NCBI GenBank assembly: GCA_916048095.2
Contig: OU696570.1
Location: 1,352,501 to 1,416,500, forward strand
Direction of reading: 5' to 3'
Length of the DNA stretch: 64,000 nt
From: Sacculina carcini
Taxonomy: Eukaryota; Arthropoda; Thecostraca; Sacculinidae
Shown here: piece by piece, positions 1-11,036 of the stretch
Layout: every line of letters starts with the position of its first letter
How positions within the stretch are numbered: position 1 is the first letter of the stretch
Made by a program: the position numbers and the translations under genes
The notes under the pieces: generated by a model
Database searches by the model: none
Told to the model about the DNA's origin: nothing
The model's input: the letters and a program-made list of their open reading frames with translations, nothing else

Positions 1-470
1 CAAAGGTTGAAGTCACCACAAATCACTATTCTAGAAGAGAAAATTGGAAGAAGTGTGTCTAGAAGAGAAGAAAATTCATCAAGAAAAATTGAGGAAGAAA
101 GAGAATTAAGACGGTAAATGTTGATAATACATACAGGAAAAGCATTTTTACCTAAAACCTTACAGCAAATATACTCAAATGACTTGATAGTTATATCTAC
201 ACTACAAAGATGGGCCTTAATAATATTTGAATTATAGACAAAAGAAACACCACCACCAGAACATTTAGTAGAATTAGAGACATTCATAGGGCGACAATTA
301 TGAAAAGCTGAGTAGCCAGCAGGAAGAGAGCTGTCAAAAGAGGATATTTCAGCAACAGATAGCCACGATTCTATAACCAGAAAAATATCATACATAGGAA
401 GAATGGACGCAAAAAGTGAAACTTTTGACCTAATAGACCTGAAATTATATAAAGCAAATTTTAATAAGCC
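1..470 (-). mobile_element. LINE endonuclease-domain fragment (CR1/Daphne-like), runs off left edge
   Basis: The minus strand is open from about 470 to base 1. It reads through features typical of the AP-endonuclease domain of non-LTR retrotransposons. These are an entry motif of the NFRSIRSK type, then IESWLS (the ETWL position), a glycine-rich SGGGVSFVYN segment, and CGDFNL (the GDFN catalytic region) at the extreme left edge. The order and spacing are right for an APE-type endonuclease. The rest of the element (reverse transcriptase) must lie left of the window. The element stops close to a (CA)n tract. The clade assignment is tentative; the endonuclease identity is firm. Confidence 0.75.
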
Positions 471-485
471 AATTTCATAATATTG

Positions 486-488
<3 letters not shown>

Positions 489-519
<31 letters not shown>
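489..519. repeat. (CA)n microsatellite
   Basis: About 15 uninterrupted CA units abut the 5' side of the LINE fragment. Confidence 0.95.
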
Positions 520-521
<2 letters not shown>

Positions 522-719
522 GCCCACATAACTCCGTTGAAATCACAACTTGAACTCCAGCAGTGAAGTTTCATCGTTAAACGCGGGAGATTCATGAGTA
601 AAGAATATGATCAGTGAGACGAAACTATGAAATACAGTCTTATCGGATCAATTGTTTATTGTTATTTATCTATTATTTTCGTTTCGAACTATCTTTTTCT
701 CTGTAAATCTTTTAGTTAG

Positions 720-830
720 CTTCCATGGTACACATGAGACCACCGCACACAGGGTGGTAATAGTGCACTTGCACACTCTTCCCTCATGCTACTGTATTTA
801 ATTGTAATTAATAATAATAATAACAATTGA
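720..830 (+). repeat. Short interspersed repeat, family S, copy 1
   Basis: Contains the blocks GGTGGTAATAGTGCACTTGC, CTCATGCTACTG and a terminal (AAT)n run. It is related to three other segments, at 16735-16840 (-), 20905-20990 (+) and 21420-21540 (-). The simple-sequence tail and presence in both orientations suggest a SINE or a LINE 3' end. No RNA polymerase III boxes were recognised. Confidence 0.65.
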
Positions 831-908
831 AATATTATTTTACGTTATTACATTAATATATTTAGTTGAGATAATTAGACAATTAACAATATCTGACGCG
901 CAACTTAC

Positions 909-1078
909 CGGCCAATATTTTTCATTTTCATTTTGGCCTCGGGCGGCATGTGTTCGGGCTCCTCCTCATCGCTATCAGAGGCGAAGGCGGCCGCGGCCAG
1001 CGAGCTTTTGCGCTTTAGAACGACGCCCTCCCCCACCGCCAACCCATCCCCACCCCCACCGCGGGACACGCCAGACTT
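909..1078 (-). CDS. PCNP: PCNP exon with MPPEAKMKMKNIGR core
   Basis: 170 bp. The acceptor is TGTCTGCAG before base 1078 (phase 0), and the donor GTAAGT begins at 908. The exon ends in phase 2, just after the NIG codons. It contains a glycine-rich stretch, a KRKSS basic patch and the SDSDEEEPE acidic run. Confidence 0.85.
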
Positions 1079-2400
1079 CTGCAGACAATGCAGAAGTATG
1101 ACAAAAATGGCATAACTGGCAAAATTGAGCAATTAATTTCACCGCATAGACGAAATTGTTCGTGCAAAATTCTGAATAATATTGATGTTTTAGATACTAG
1201 AAAATCTAAAAAAAATAAAATTCCAGCATAACAAATTAGGCATAAAAAAGATATATGCTTGGTGTTTGAAGAGCAGAAACAACAGGATAATAATAATAAC
1301 AATAATAAAAATAACACAGCTTGTAGGCGCTTATGAAAGAAGCGACCAGAAACAACACAAGTCCAACACACTGAAACTTATTATAACCTGTCATTACAAC
1401 AAGCAACATCTGATAGAAGCAGATAAACAAAAATTAAACAATGATAAATTAATAAACGAGAAACGAATTGAAAATAAAACAAAACGGCTTATAATAAGGA
1501 CAGTCTATATCAGTGGTTCTCAACCTTTTTTCTCTGATTCCTCACTTCTTAATGAGCCATCTCTTCATGCGTGTGTGTTTGTGTATGTATGTGTGTGTAT
1601 GTAAGTATGTATGTGTGTGTGTGTCTTCATTTGTGTTCATTTGTGCGTACTTGTATATGTGTATGTGTGTATGTATATATTTATGTGTATTTGTGTGTAA
1701 TTGTATGTATGTGTATGTATGTGTGTGTGTGTAAGTTTGTGTGTGTGTGTGTCTGTGTGTGTTGTGTGTGTAAGTTTGTGTGTGTGTGTGTGTGTGTGTG
1801 TTGAGTTTCCTCGGATTCGCTATTAGCTATTAGCTTACGTACAGGCTGCATCGGTCATGTGTGTAAGAAAGAAAGAAAGAAATGTATATTTTGCTCAGAC
1901 TCAATGAGAGTATGGAGCACAGCTGCGCATCAAGTAACAGCGGTGCAAAAACAACAACAACAAAACACAACATCAAAACAACAAACAATTCAATATGACA
2001 TTATATATTAATCCAAATATGTAAATTCCCAATCATAATGCAACAAATCACGTATATAACTTGAATGTTTGTTTAAGAAATCTAGCGAGATTACGCTGCT
2101 CTTGTACATTCTTTGTTTGCATCAAGTTAATGAAACAATATGTATTTGCACAATGTGTGTGTTAGTGTATGTGTGTATGTGTGTGTGTGTGTGTGTGCAC
2201 GTACATTTGGTGTGGCGAGTTTTATTGAAATGCCGCCTTTGGACGCCGCCGCGGAGCTGGACGTTGAAAGTCTCATTTTGATCGGCTGAATGGGCGGTGC
2301 GCCAGAAACGCCGCTGTCCGTGTTGCCAGACGACTTGACACAACCGCCGACCGCACTGCCATCTGCGCGGCAAACACTGACACCGGTAACACCCACGCGC
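909..2400 (-). CDS. PCNP: PCNP homologue (PEST-containing nuclear protein), partial gene
   Basis: Two exons joined in phase encode the conserved second half of PCNP. The upstream exon carries GGISIKLATPN, matching the ISIKLGSS block of PCNP. The downstream exon carries AAAAFASDSDEEEPE followed by HMPPEAKMKMKNIGR, matching the acidic patch and the MPPEAKMRMKNIGRDTPT core. PCNP is a small nuclear protein of animals, reported to bind the ubiquitin ligase NIRF/UHRF2. The final exon (DTPTSAGPNSF region onward) is absent from 1-900 and should lie left of the window. The N-terminal exon is not identified. A glycine-rich insertion follows the ISIKL block and is longer than in vertebrates. The family call is strong; the gene model is incomplete. 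Confidence 0.8.
1512..1535 (+). repeat. Solitary hAT-like terminal repeat
   Basis: CAGTGGTTCTCAACCTTTTT matches the end sequence of the hAT-type MITE at 21122-21829 and the well-known hAT terminal consensus. I found no partner inverted repeat nearby, so this is probably a decayed or truncated copy. Confidence 0.45.
1565..1803. repeat. TG-rich compound microsatellite inside the PCNP intron
   Basis: Imperfect (TG)n interrupted by TATG and TTTG variants over about 240 bp. A shorter (TG)n lies at 2153-2198, just 3' of the upstream PCNP exon. Long frames here are low-complexity artefacts. Confidence 0.95.
2205..2396 (-). CDS. PCNP: PCNP upstream exon with ISIKL block
   Basis: The donor GTACGT starts at 2204, and the exon ends in phase 0, matching the phase-0 acceptor at 1078. 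The frame is open back to an in-frame TAA at 2403-2405. The true 5' boundary is therefore an acceptor inside this interval (for example the CGCGCAG near 2375) or a start that I cannot fix. Confidence 0.65.
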
Positions 2401-2419
2401 CATTAGCACGCCGGCAGCG

Positions 2420-2825
2420 CGCCATTATTGTCACACTTTATTGTTTAAAATTACTAATATCTATGATAACTATATATCCAACTATGATCCTAACTAACTA
2501 TGATATGAATGACTAACTATAAATACTAACTATGATATCCATTCTTGTACATGAGCTGCACCTGAACGAGCGTCAAATCGTCGAGATTGTCTTTTTCAGT
2601 TCTATATTTCATGGAATCCTTTGTCGTTCAAATAATTAATTCATTCTAATGATTAACTCTATTAATTCTAATAATTAATTTATAATATTAAATTAATTTA
2701 TAATAATAAATTAATAATAATTAATCATTCTAATAATTAATTCATCTTCTACCTTCCGTACATTTAGCGAATGTAACCATTATATTCCTGCGCTCGATTC
2801 ATGTATCACTTTAAATATTAGCAAG
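2420..2825. repeat. AT-rich stretch with short tandem motifs
   Basis: Repeats of the AACTATGAT type occupy roughly 2460-2540. TTCTAATAATTAAT-type repeats occupy roughly 2630-2750. I see no coding signal. Confidence 0.7.
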
Positions 2826-2876
2826 ACGGCGTGAAATGGTCGGTTCGGCCGAAACGCCTAAACGACAACAACAACT
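2826..2876 (+). repeat. Retroposon 3' end with (CAA)n tail
   Basis: GGCGTGAAATGGTCGGTTCG is followed by GGCCGAAACGCC and a short ACAACAACAAC tail. The same block occurs inverted near 3830-3880. Ending in (CAA)n is typical of I-clade LINEs and the SINEs they mobilise. Confidence 0.55.
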
Positions 2877-3725
2877 AATAACTAATGATTATTGTTAATA
2901 AATACTTGGTAATTGTATGTTTGATAAAATATTGTGCCAACTTGATAACTGGATTTATAGTTTTATTAAATGTTTTGATTGAGTATTTTGGTTTGAACTT
3001 GGTCTCTTTGTTTGGGGTGCTATCAACCTCCTAACTAAACTCGTATTTCTCTAATTGTGTGTGTTTTGCGGCAATGAGTCGATGTTTAAAGTGCAAACTA
3101 ATAAAACAATACAGGGAACAGCAGCAGACAGATATGAATAAGCTTAAATATATTATAGTGATAATATTAAAATCATTATATTAAAACAAACAAGGTGAAT
3201 GAAAACCTGTGTCTAGAAGTACCTGACAAATGTAGAATTAAATATGGATCAATCTATATAGAAATAAACAATGTTAAATGCGCCTTAAGTGGTTGAATCA
3301 CACTATGCTCTCCACTGAATCTAATATATACTGTCATTGCAAGTGTGTAGTATTTTCCACTATTGAATAAGTCCAAACATAAATAAATTCAAGCTATGAA
3401 CTCATTGACACCGGTGAAATAATAAAGCGGGTAGAAGAGACGAACATATTTATTGTGAAATACTTAGGTAAATAAATTTGCTTAAATAATTCATTATTTA
3501 ATTTAAATTAATAAAACCAACTAACCCGTGCTCGCATTACCCTCCGGCATATTAGTTCCGCTCGGAGACAAAACCCAACAACCTGGGGAATGAAAGAACA
3601 CAAAATCCACAAAACAAACACGCACCAACTTATTTGAAGAGGCAAGATATGTACACAAATTATTCAAATAAAATAAAACAATACATCCACCAACACACTA
3701 ACACCAACAAACGCAATGAAATTTT
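2877..3725. other. No recognisable gene or element
   Basis: AT-rich sequence without an open frame longer than background or any recognisable domain. Confidence 0.6.
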
Positions 3726-3880
3726 TTGTTGTTGCTGGAAAAGCGCTTCAGCCGAGATCGACCATTTCGCGCCAGAAACGTTATCACGGAAACGTAGTCA
3801 TGCGCCAAGTCAAAACCTCAAAGTTATGTTGTTGTTGTTGTTGGCGTTTCGGCCGATCACGACCATTTCACGCCCTCCAA
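3726..3880 (-). repeat. Two inverted copies of the (CAA)n-tailed retroposon end
   Basis: Read on the minus strand, both 3828-3880 and 3726-3775 carry a GGCGTGAAATGGTCGTGATC-like block, then CGGCCGAAACGCC-like sequence and (CAA)n. They form the opposite orientation of the copy at 2826-2876. Confidence 0.5.
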
Positions 3881-4079
3881 TGACGAACCAGAACGTGATT
3901 CCTTCGCGCCACAATTGTATTCAGACGGATTTTGGATTCGAGAAAATGATTAGAATGGATATAGTTATAACGGAAATCTCTGGTAAAAACAAGGAAGAAC
4001 CAAGCAAAATTTCATAAATATGCCGAACAGAAATAAATGAAGCTCAAATGGTAAAAGCAATAAAATATCGACCACTATA

Positions 4080-7000
4080 CAAATGCTATATTTTCATTAG
4101 CAGATCATATTTCTGTAGAAAACTTAATAGCAATTTTATCATGTCAAGCTGAGTGCAGTCTAAAATGTTTGAGATGCTAAAATCGATGGCACGGGAGTCG
4201 CAATACGAAATCAGTGGTCTGCGGCCCACAGCGTATTTTCCGCATTCCAACAGGATATGTTCCACTGTTAGGCGAACACCGCATCTTTCACACTGTGGAG
4301 GTGGTCTTCCCTCTAAAAGATGAGCTTGGGTCAGGTATGAGTGGCCAGACTGTAATCTCGCTAGCTTCTTTTCTAGTTCACGGGGTATTCCATTATCTAA
4401 CCAGTGACCTGAGTCAGCCATCTTGCCGTAAAAATATCGGTTTCGTTTTGCTTCCCATTCGCATTTTTGATGTTTAATGAAGAATGGTTCCACCAATTGT
4501 TTCACCATGGTCCTGTTGAATGGATATGGAGTGATGACGGGTTCTTGCAACGACTCTTTAGCTTGGAGGCCGGCCTCAACATTCCCACTTATCCCCATAT
4601 GCCCTGGAATCCATGCAAATTCACAAGAGTTGTCTGTGCGTACGATCCGACTATATAAGCCAAGGATTTGCTCGTGCACTGGATCATGGTCCATGAGATG
4701 AGAGATATATTACAGTGAAGATTTGGAGTCTGTCTGTCTGATTTGGAGTGTTTTGCTGTAATGGTATTCTTCCGCTATGTATAGAGCCTTGGAAATGGCA
4801 AATAGCTCAGCATGAAATACGGAGACGTAGGATGGAAGTCCATATCGGTGTGTTGTCTCATCGGTTGTATTTGAAATATAGACGGCACATCCGGCTCTGT
4901 CGTTGTCTTTCGAACCGTCTCTATAAATGTGAACTAAATCACGGAACTTGTGAAGCAGCTCTGTTGTCAAGGATTGTACGACAACAGGTGGTACGAAGTC
5001 TTTTGGCTCTGAAAACAAGTGGCTGACCCTCGGTACTGATAGGCTCCATGGGGCATGCGTAATGTGTTCCCGTGCCGCGCAGTCAGCCGACGGTAGAGCG
5101 ATACTGAATTCGTCTATGTAGGATAAAACACGTCTGCTAACTGTTTTCGATACAATGCGGTTTCTTCTCGTAAAAACAGATGGGATGTCCGAATGTTCAG
5201 GGTGAAAATTAAAAAGTGGCTTCAAAATGTGCGTGTTGTTGTAGTACGCTTTCAATGCATATCTGATAGCCAGTTTTTTGTGACGCGTTGATAAAGGAGC
5301 AATACTTGTACTAGCCCGTAACACTTCCACTGGTGTTGTACGAAACGCTCCAGTGATGATTCGGAGACATTCGTTTTGTACAGGTTCCAGGGTGCTCAGT
5401 GCAGAAGGGCTTGCCGACATGTACACCTGAGCTCCATAGTCCAGCACTGGCAAGATCAAGGACTTGTATGCCTTTTGAAGAATGACGCGACTGGCTCCCG
5501 CTACATTATTTCCTGCAATTGCTCGTAAAACATTCAACCTTTGTTCGCATCTTTTCTTCATGTGTAAAATATGTTCGCGCATGGTCAACGATTTATCTAA
5601 AATCACACCGAGAAATTTGTGAGAATTCTTGTAGGGAATCAATTCTTGTGAAATTTCGAGTGAGCTCCTAGGTTTATGGTTATCCACTGTGTATAGGACT
5701 GCAGTGGATTTGCTTCCTGAGTATCTCATCCCGTTTTCTTCTGCCCAGTCGGTGAGGATATTCAATGCGTCTTGAATGTGTTCGCCCAGCAATTTAGAAT
5801 CGTTTCCCTGAATCCAAAGAGCGCAGTCATCCGCATACTGGGCAAACTGAATTCCATCAGGAATGGCGTCAAACATATCATTCACTATTATGTTAAAAAG
5901 GATGGGTGACAAACAGCTTCCCTGAGGCAGTCCTATATCTGTTTTGTGGATATCTGAGAAATGTTCATTCAGATTCACTCGAAATGTCCTTCTTGATGAG
6001 ATAAAATTCCTTAAAAAACCTGCTAAATTCCCTCTGAAGCCCATTCGATGAAGTTTGAATAAAAGAATTTGCGGTACAACGGTGTCGTATGCCTGTTTAA
6101 GATCTAGGAATACCACCAATGTGCACAGTTTATCCTTAAAGCCTTCTCTGATGATGGTCTCGAGCCTTACGACGTGTTCCATTGTGGATTTGTTTGGTCT
6201 GAATCCACATTGGTGTTCATCTATGATATTGTTGAACTCGAGAACATTTTTCAGTCTCGCTCCGACCATACGTTCTAATAGTTTTCCGAAACAACTGCTC
6301 ATTGCTATCGGACGGTAAGACGTCACGGCATGGCGTGTTTTTCCGGGCTTCAAGATCGGTATGATCGTGTGATGCTTCCACCGGCTAGGATATACCTGCG
6401 ACTTCCAAATGTGATTAAAAAAATTAAGAATGTAATTAAAGCACGAGCTAGGGATGTGTCGGAAGAAATCGTAATGTAAACCGTCTGGACCCACTGCTGT
6501 TTGACCAGACGATTTAATGGCCATTCGTGGTTCAATGTAGCTGAAGTCATGATTGTATAAAACGTCATATGGACTAAAAAATGCTTGATGTGGGAGGTGA
6601 AATTTTGATAAAGCCACTCGATCCATATTTGGTTGGCTTGAGAGTGAGCTAACTGTGGCAATATGGGTGGCCATCGTGTTCGCCACTAAAATTGGATCTC
6701 CAATTTGTACACCGTTAATTTGTAAAATGGGCGTCGGTGTACGTGAAAATTTTCCACTTAGTGCTTTGATTTTCCTCCATATCATCGACAAAGGTGTATG
6801 AGAGTTGAAAGAGCTGATAAATGTTCTCCAGGCTTCAGTCTTTGCTTTTCGCAGTATTTTTCGAGCTTTGGCTCGCTCTCGACAGTATTCAATGCGAGTC
6901 GTGGACGTTTTATGTCTTGCGTGAGCTCGGAAGGCTCTTTTCCTGCGAGCGATAGCCTTACGACATTCGTCATCGAACCAAGGCACGGGAGCTCGCCGTG

Positions 7001-7692
7001 TTGGCCGGACGCTGACAGGTATGGCTTCGCTTGCGCCACTTGATAATTTTCCGTTTATAACTTCCAGCGTATCATCAATTGACCTGTTCGAGATATACTC
7101 AGGGAAAACACAATTTTTCTCAAACATTTCCCACTGAGCTCTCCTGAGGATATATTTCCGGTTCCATTCCTTTGCCATGATTTTAAAAGTAGAAGTTAAA
7201 ATTATTGGAAAGTGGTCAGAATTGTTGACGTCGGTGTGAGTGGCCCACGTATATTTGTGGGCAATATCAGGCGAACTGATAGTTAAGTCTATCGAGGACG
7301 TTCTACCTGATCGAAGGTCGAAATGTGTCGGTGATCCTTCATCCAACAATATCAGGTGATGTCTGCGTATAAAATTTTCAACAATGCGTCCTTTCTCGTT
7401 TGTGTGTTCGCTGCCCCATACATTATTATGAGCATTAAAATCCCCCACAATGATAAAACTGTTGCTCAAAGTGTTTTCAACTTGTTCAAGATGGCTGTTG
7501 ATAGCCGCTGCAGACGTATTCGGCGGAAAATATATGTTGACAATGTCTATGGCCTTATAATCCACTTCTATTGTGCATATGACAGTCGCTATGTCTCCGA
7601 AATTGAAATGTATGTTTTTCTGAGGGATATGGCTTGCTACGTAAGTTGCAACACCTACTCGGCGTCTGCCTGTTCCCGAATAATGTTCTCAA
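4080..7692 (-). mobile_element. I-like LINE, 5' truncated
   Basis: About 3.6 kb. One reading frame covers the endonuclease, reverse transcriptase, RNase H and C-terminal zinc-knuckle regions, interrupted once by a stop. The 5' end is lost inside the endonuclease domain near 7692, where the frame meets a stop. The 3' end lies near 4080 without a clear poly(A). The orientation matches every other retroelement recognised in the window. Confidence 0.85.
4086..7690 (-). pseudogene. LINE ORF2: endonuclease-RT-RNase H polyprotein with one nonsense codon
   Basis: Domains in order. The first is an APE-type endonuclease, partial at its N-terminus, with VGDFNAHN, then SSIDLTIS and NSDHFPII near its end. 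The second is a reverse transcriptase with KPGKTRHAVTSYRPI, VVFLDLKQAYD, GLPQGSCLSPILFN and the catalytic QYADDCALW. The third is an RNase H with IYRDGSKDN and FHAELFAIS, then TDSKSSL, and after the break EFAWIPGHMGISGN. A C-terminal zinc knuckle reads CERCGVRLTVEHILLEC. The frame is continuous from about 7690 to the stop at 4086, except for TAA at 4710-4712 within RNase H. An RNase H after the RT marks the I/Jockey-related LINEs. The copy is inactive as it stands (truncated 5' end, nonsense codon) but otherwise well preserved, so it is fairly recent. Confidence 0.88.
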
Positions 7693-7704
7693 AGTAAGCG
7701 CTAA

Positions 7705-8192
7705 ATTAGCGCCAAGTTGTCCACCTCAATTATATTAAATTAAGTTATATTGAATCTGAATAAATCTGTATAACACAAAATTGTATCTTCTGGTCGATTC
7801 ACCAAACTATACTTCATACGACAAAAAATGTGTACAGTATTTTTCGATACAATGCTCTTGTCGAAAGCATAGCGAAAAATTTCAGAAAATACAACTTGCA
7901 ATCAAATACATATGAGCACAAAGAAACCCTTCACCAATTTTCTTATTAATTATCGTATTTCTTATCGTCACATCCCAACAATGTTCTCATTCTGACGATA
8001 AATTATTGTGAACGCTAGCAATGCAAACTGCCAAATTAAGCATTGTCATCGAAATGGACACGGATAGATATTTGACTATATATTTGAAAATAAATCCGAA
8101 AATCCCAGCTGAAATATAACACGTAACAAAAACATAAAAATATACTAATCAACACAAATACATGATTATAAAACATCTGAAAATATCTACAC
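7705..8192 (+). repeat. Interspersed repeat R, copy 1 (about 490 bp)
   Basis: Near-identical to 18096-18582 in the same orientation. Both begin at an AGCGCCAA-containing block followed by CCACCTCAATTATATTAAAT and end near GAAAATATCTA. No coding potential or terminal repeats were recognised. Copy 1 starts right at the truncated 5' end of the LINE. Confidence 0.85.
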
Positions 8193-9525
8193 CATTAAAA
8201 AAAACTAACACCAGTGAACGTTTTATTGTCTATAGTTGCTGCCCGCGGGACATTTTTATTTCATAAAAATGAGACATCGCTTTGTTTGCGTTTGAAGACG
8301 CCTGCCCGTCGTGCTGAACATAAAGTGCTGAACATAAAGTAAAATTCATATTCAATCCATAAAATATGCTGGATACAAATTAAAAAGCAAAACATTTAAC
8401 CTGTACATACGTTCACCAATAAAAAAAACTCTAAATCTGAATATTTTTTTTTAAATTTGACAAAATATGATCCCTCAATCGGCCTCATATTTGAACTTGC
8501 CCGTCGTGCGGAATAATTCAGACACAAAACAATGAAAAATGACTAAAAAAATTTATCATAATGTTTTCAAAATATATTTATATCTTAACGTCACCATCTA
8601 GCATTAAAACCCGCCCGTTGTGCAGAACAATAAATATAGTAAAATGAATATTGAATTAATAAAAAATGATTAGAAATTAAAAAAGAAAAAGTAAACCCAT
8701 ATAAAGTGTTAATCTATAGAAAGTGTATATATGAATATTTTTATTTTAGATGTGGCAATTCCCAGCATGATGGTGTCAATTAGATGTGTGATAATTAGTT
8801 TTTGAGAAAGAGAAAAAAAGTATAGAAAATTGGACGCTTTGGACAAAATTGTGAATGTAGATTGAATTTTTATATTTGTAGTTCTGGTAGTTTCGAAAGC
8901 AGAAGGATGCAGAGCCGTAGCAACGGCCCCCCGTACCCCACGGTTAGGGGCCCCAATGCTTCACGTATATTAAAATTTCTCATATTTATAACCGTTACCC
9001 TTGTGCTACCTGCTGATGTTTTAACCTGAGCTTGTATTATTTGATTATGTCTAATAAATAAATATATCAATATCAATATTGGGTGCTATATTTATAATGG
9101 GGTCATTCTCATTCATTATTTGGTGCTATATTTATAATGGGGTCCCATAAGTCCTCGCAACGACTCTGGAAGGATATGACTCCCCTTGGACACTCGAGAT
9201 GCAACGCATCAACACGCGTAGACTCCTTCGTAGAGACGTAGAATTAAATGTCGTACCCAAGCCATTACGCGTAACTGGGGTTGCGTCCCTTTCCTTGGGG
9301 TCATTCGAACTTGTGCTGTCTTTGGGGTTTGTAAAACACAGGTCTATGAAAAATACAACCAACCGTGAAACAAATATTCTGGTACATGTATTGAACACTG
9401 CGCTCATAACATATTCGAGAGTACGAGTAACGTAGATATTCTTGTGCGAGATTTGCAGCTGTAACGCTGTAACACCTGTAACGCACGCAAACACACAGAT
9501 ACGCATATAACTCCAGCAAGCACCA
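8193..9525. repeat. AT-rich noncoding sequence with a recurring GCCCGTCGTGC motif
   Basis: The motif GCCCGTCGTGC (or GCCCGTTGTGC) followed by GAA-rich, AT-rich sequence recurs at 8304, 8499 and 8613. This suggests degenerate tandem duplication. From 9070 to 9145 a short phrase (GGTGCTATATTTATAATGGG) is repeated twice. I see no supported gene. Confidence 0.45.
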
Positions 9526-9673
9526 GGGGAGAACGAAAACTCAACGCTGACCTCAGTTGGCCGTTCCATATTCCTCATAACATTCAGAACAGGTCTGTGA
9601 TAATGAACAATCATCATATACATCGCATATATCACACACACACACACACACACAGACTCAACTTATCACTAAC

Positions 9674-9729
9674 CTCTAGCCACAGGGCTGCCAAAGAGTC
9701 GGTAGGAGCCTGCGAGGTCTGGTGACAAC
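9674..9729 (-). other. Candidate exon a (duplicated pair)
   Basis: 56 bp between a CAATTTCAG acceptor and a GAG|GTTAGT donor. Read after a 2-nt phase it gives CHQTSQAPTDSLAALWLE. The sister segment at 9919-9977 ends in IWLE at the same place, with the same flanks. No protein family was recognised. Confidence 0.35.
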
Positions 9730-9918
9730 CTGAAATTGCAGAAACACGCAAATGATTAGTTTCCGGAAATCACCTAGAGATGAAAGAGAACAAAAACGCC
9801 GACTTCAGTTGGCCGTTCCATACTCCTCATAACATTCAGAACAGGTCTGTGATAATGAACAATCATCATATACATCAACAACACACACACACACAATGCT
9901 TCACAACTTCTCACTAAC

Positions 9919-9977
9919 CTCTAGCCATATAGAACCGAGGCGTCGATAAGAAGTCTGAAAACTTTTACGACCACAAC
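9919..9977 (-). other. Candidate exon b (duplicated pair)
   Basis: 59 bp between a CATTTTCAG acceptor and a GAG|GTTAGT donor. In the same phase as its sister it reads CGRKSFQTSYRRLGSIWLE. A mutually exclusive pair is possible; so is a duplicated non-coding segment. Confidence 0.35.
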
Positions 9978-9989
9978 CTGAAAATGCAA

Positions 9990-10770
9990 CGAAAAATACC
10001 ATTGTTCACATGCTCTGTATGTGTCAAACCAAATAAATGTTTACATGGAAGAAAGACAGTTGTGGAATCACATTACATTTCACAGTATCGCATTCTGAAT
10101 TATCAAAGGACACATTCTTAATGTTTAATGACATTCTCCAGTTCCACGTGGTCAGAAGAGAAAGACCAACGCGGAGAGGTTGAATTGTCACGCACAGCCG
10201 CTAGTTCATCAGGGCGATCAGCTCGCGCACGACACACAAGATGAACGGTTTAGTTGTGCGAATTAATTAAGGTACACAAAGAACAGACTGGATTGAAACA
10301 CACCTGGGGCATAGTCGTAGTTCTTAAAATTCGGCCATCAATCACCACACACCCTGTGAACAAAAATGAACGCGTCAAACGAAGCAAAACACTGAGACGA
10401 GACTATGTTGAAAAGGCTCGTCAAAGAATGTTGTCTCACAAGCAGCGTTCTGATACAGCGCAGTAGCGACGCTGTCACAGCATAGCGGGCCAGACCACAC
10501 AATATCTGCAGATAGGGAACGCCGCACTGAACAAGATACGCACCAGTGCGGAGCTAGTCTGCACATTACTTTGTATACAACGGCGGAAACATAGGAAACA
10601 ATTGATATGTGAAAAACTCACCAAAATAGACACACACGACCGCAGACACCTGCGAAAAAACAAAACTATTAGAAAACCAAAGGCAACTTCTGTCATATCC
10701 TAACGTACATCTTGCAATACAGCTGTACCATGCCTTTCTGTTTCAATGAATGCAAAATCATTTATGAAAA
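9990..10770. other. No supported gene; one 28-bp micro-exon-like segment
   Basis: At 10622-10649 (minus strand) a TTTTTTCGCAG acceptor and a GTGAGT donor bracket 28 bp, open in all three frames. It is too short to assign. The rest shows nothing recognisable. Confidence 0.25.
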
Positions 10771-10775
10771 TAATG

Positions 10776-11036
10776 TGGCCCACATGGTATTTCTCCGAGT
10801 TGAGGCCGATTTTATCGCAACACTCGGAGACTATGGAGAATGTGTACCGCAACTATCAGCCAACCAACACACACACGGACATACACACATGAGGTGTGTG
10901 TGTGTGTGTGTGTGTGCGAGTGGCGACAGAGCTCAGTGTACGATGTTGTGACACAAAGACATGCTGACACACAGACAGACAGCAGTCGAGGTCACTGACA
11001 CGCGACCGCGAAGGGAGGTCGGGTCACATCGATAGC
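10776..11036. repeat. Local duplication D, copy 1
   Basis: Nearly identical to 13071-13326: a GGCCCACATGGTATTTCTCC start, a CTCGGAGACTATGGAGAATG block, a (TG)n tract, then GAGGTCACTGACACGCGACC. The copies differ chiefly in the length of the (TG)n. Confidence 0.85.

Larger units (their letters stand above)
9528..9985. repeat. Tandem duplication, two about 250-bp units each with an exon-like segment
   Basis: The blocks CAGTTGGCCGTTCCATA, CTCATAACATTCAGAACAGG and TGATAATGAACAATCATCAT occur in both units, offset by 252 bp. Each is followed by a (CA)n tract and then a minus-strand segment bounded by a TTTCAG acceptor and a GTTAGT donor. Confidence 0.7.

Noticed and set aside
1513..1804. Cys-Val-rich frames near 1.6 kb
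   Set aside because: Translation of a (TG)n microsatellite in the PCNP intron.
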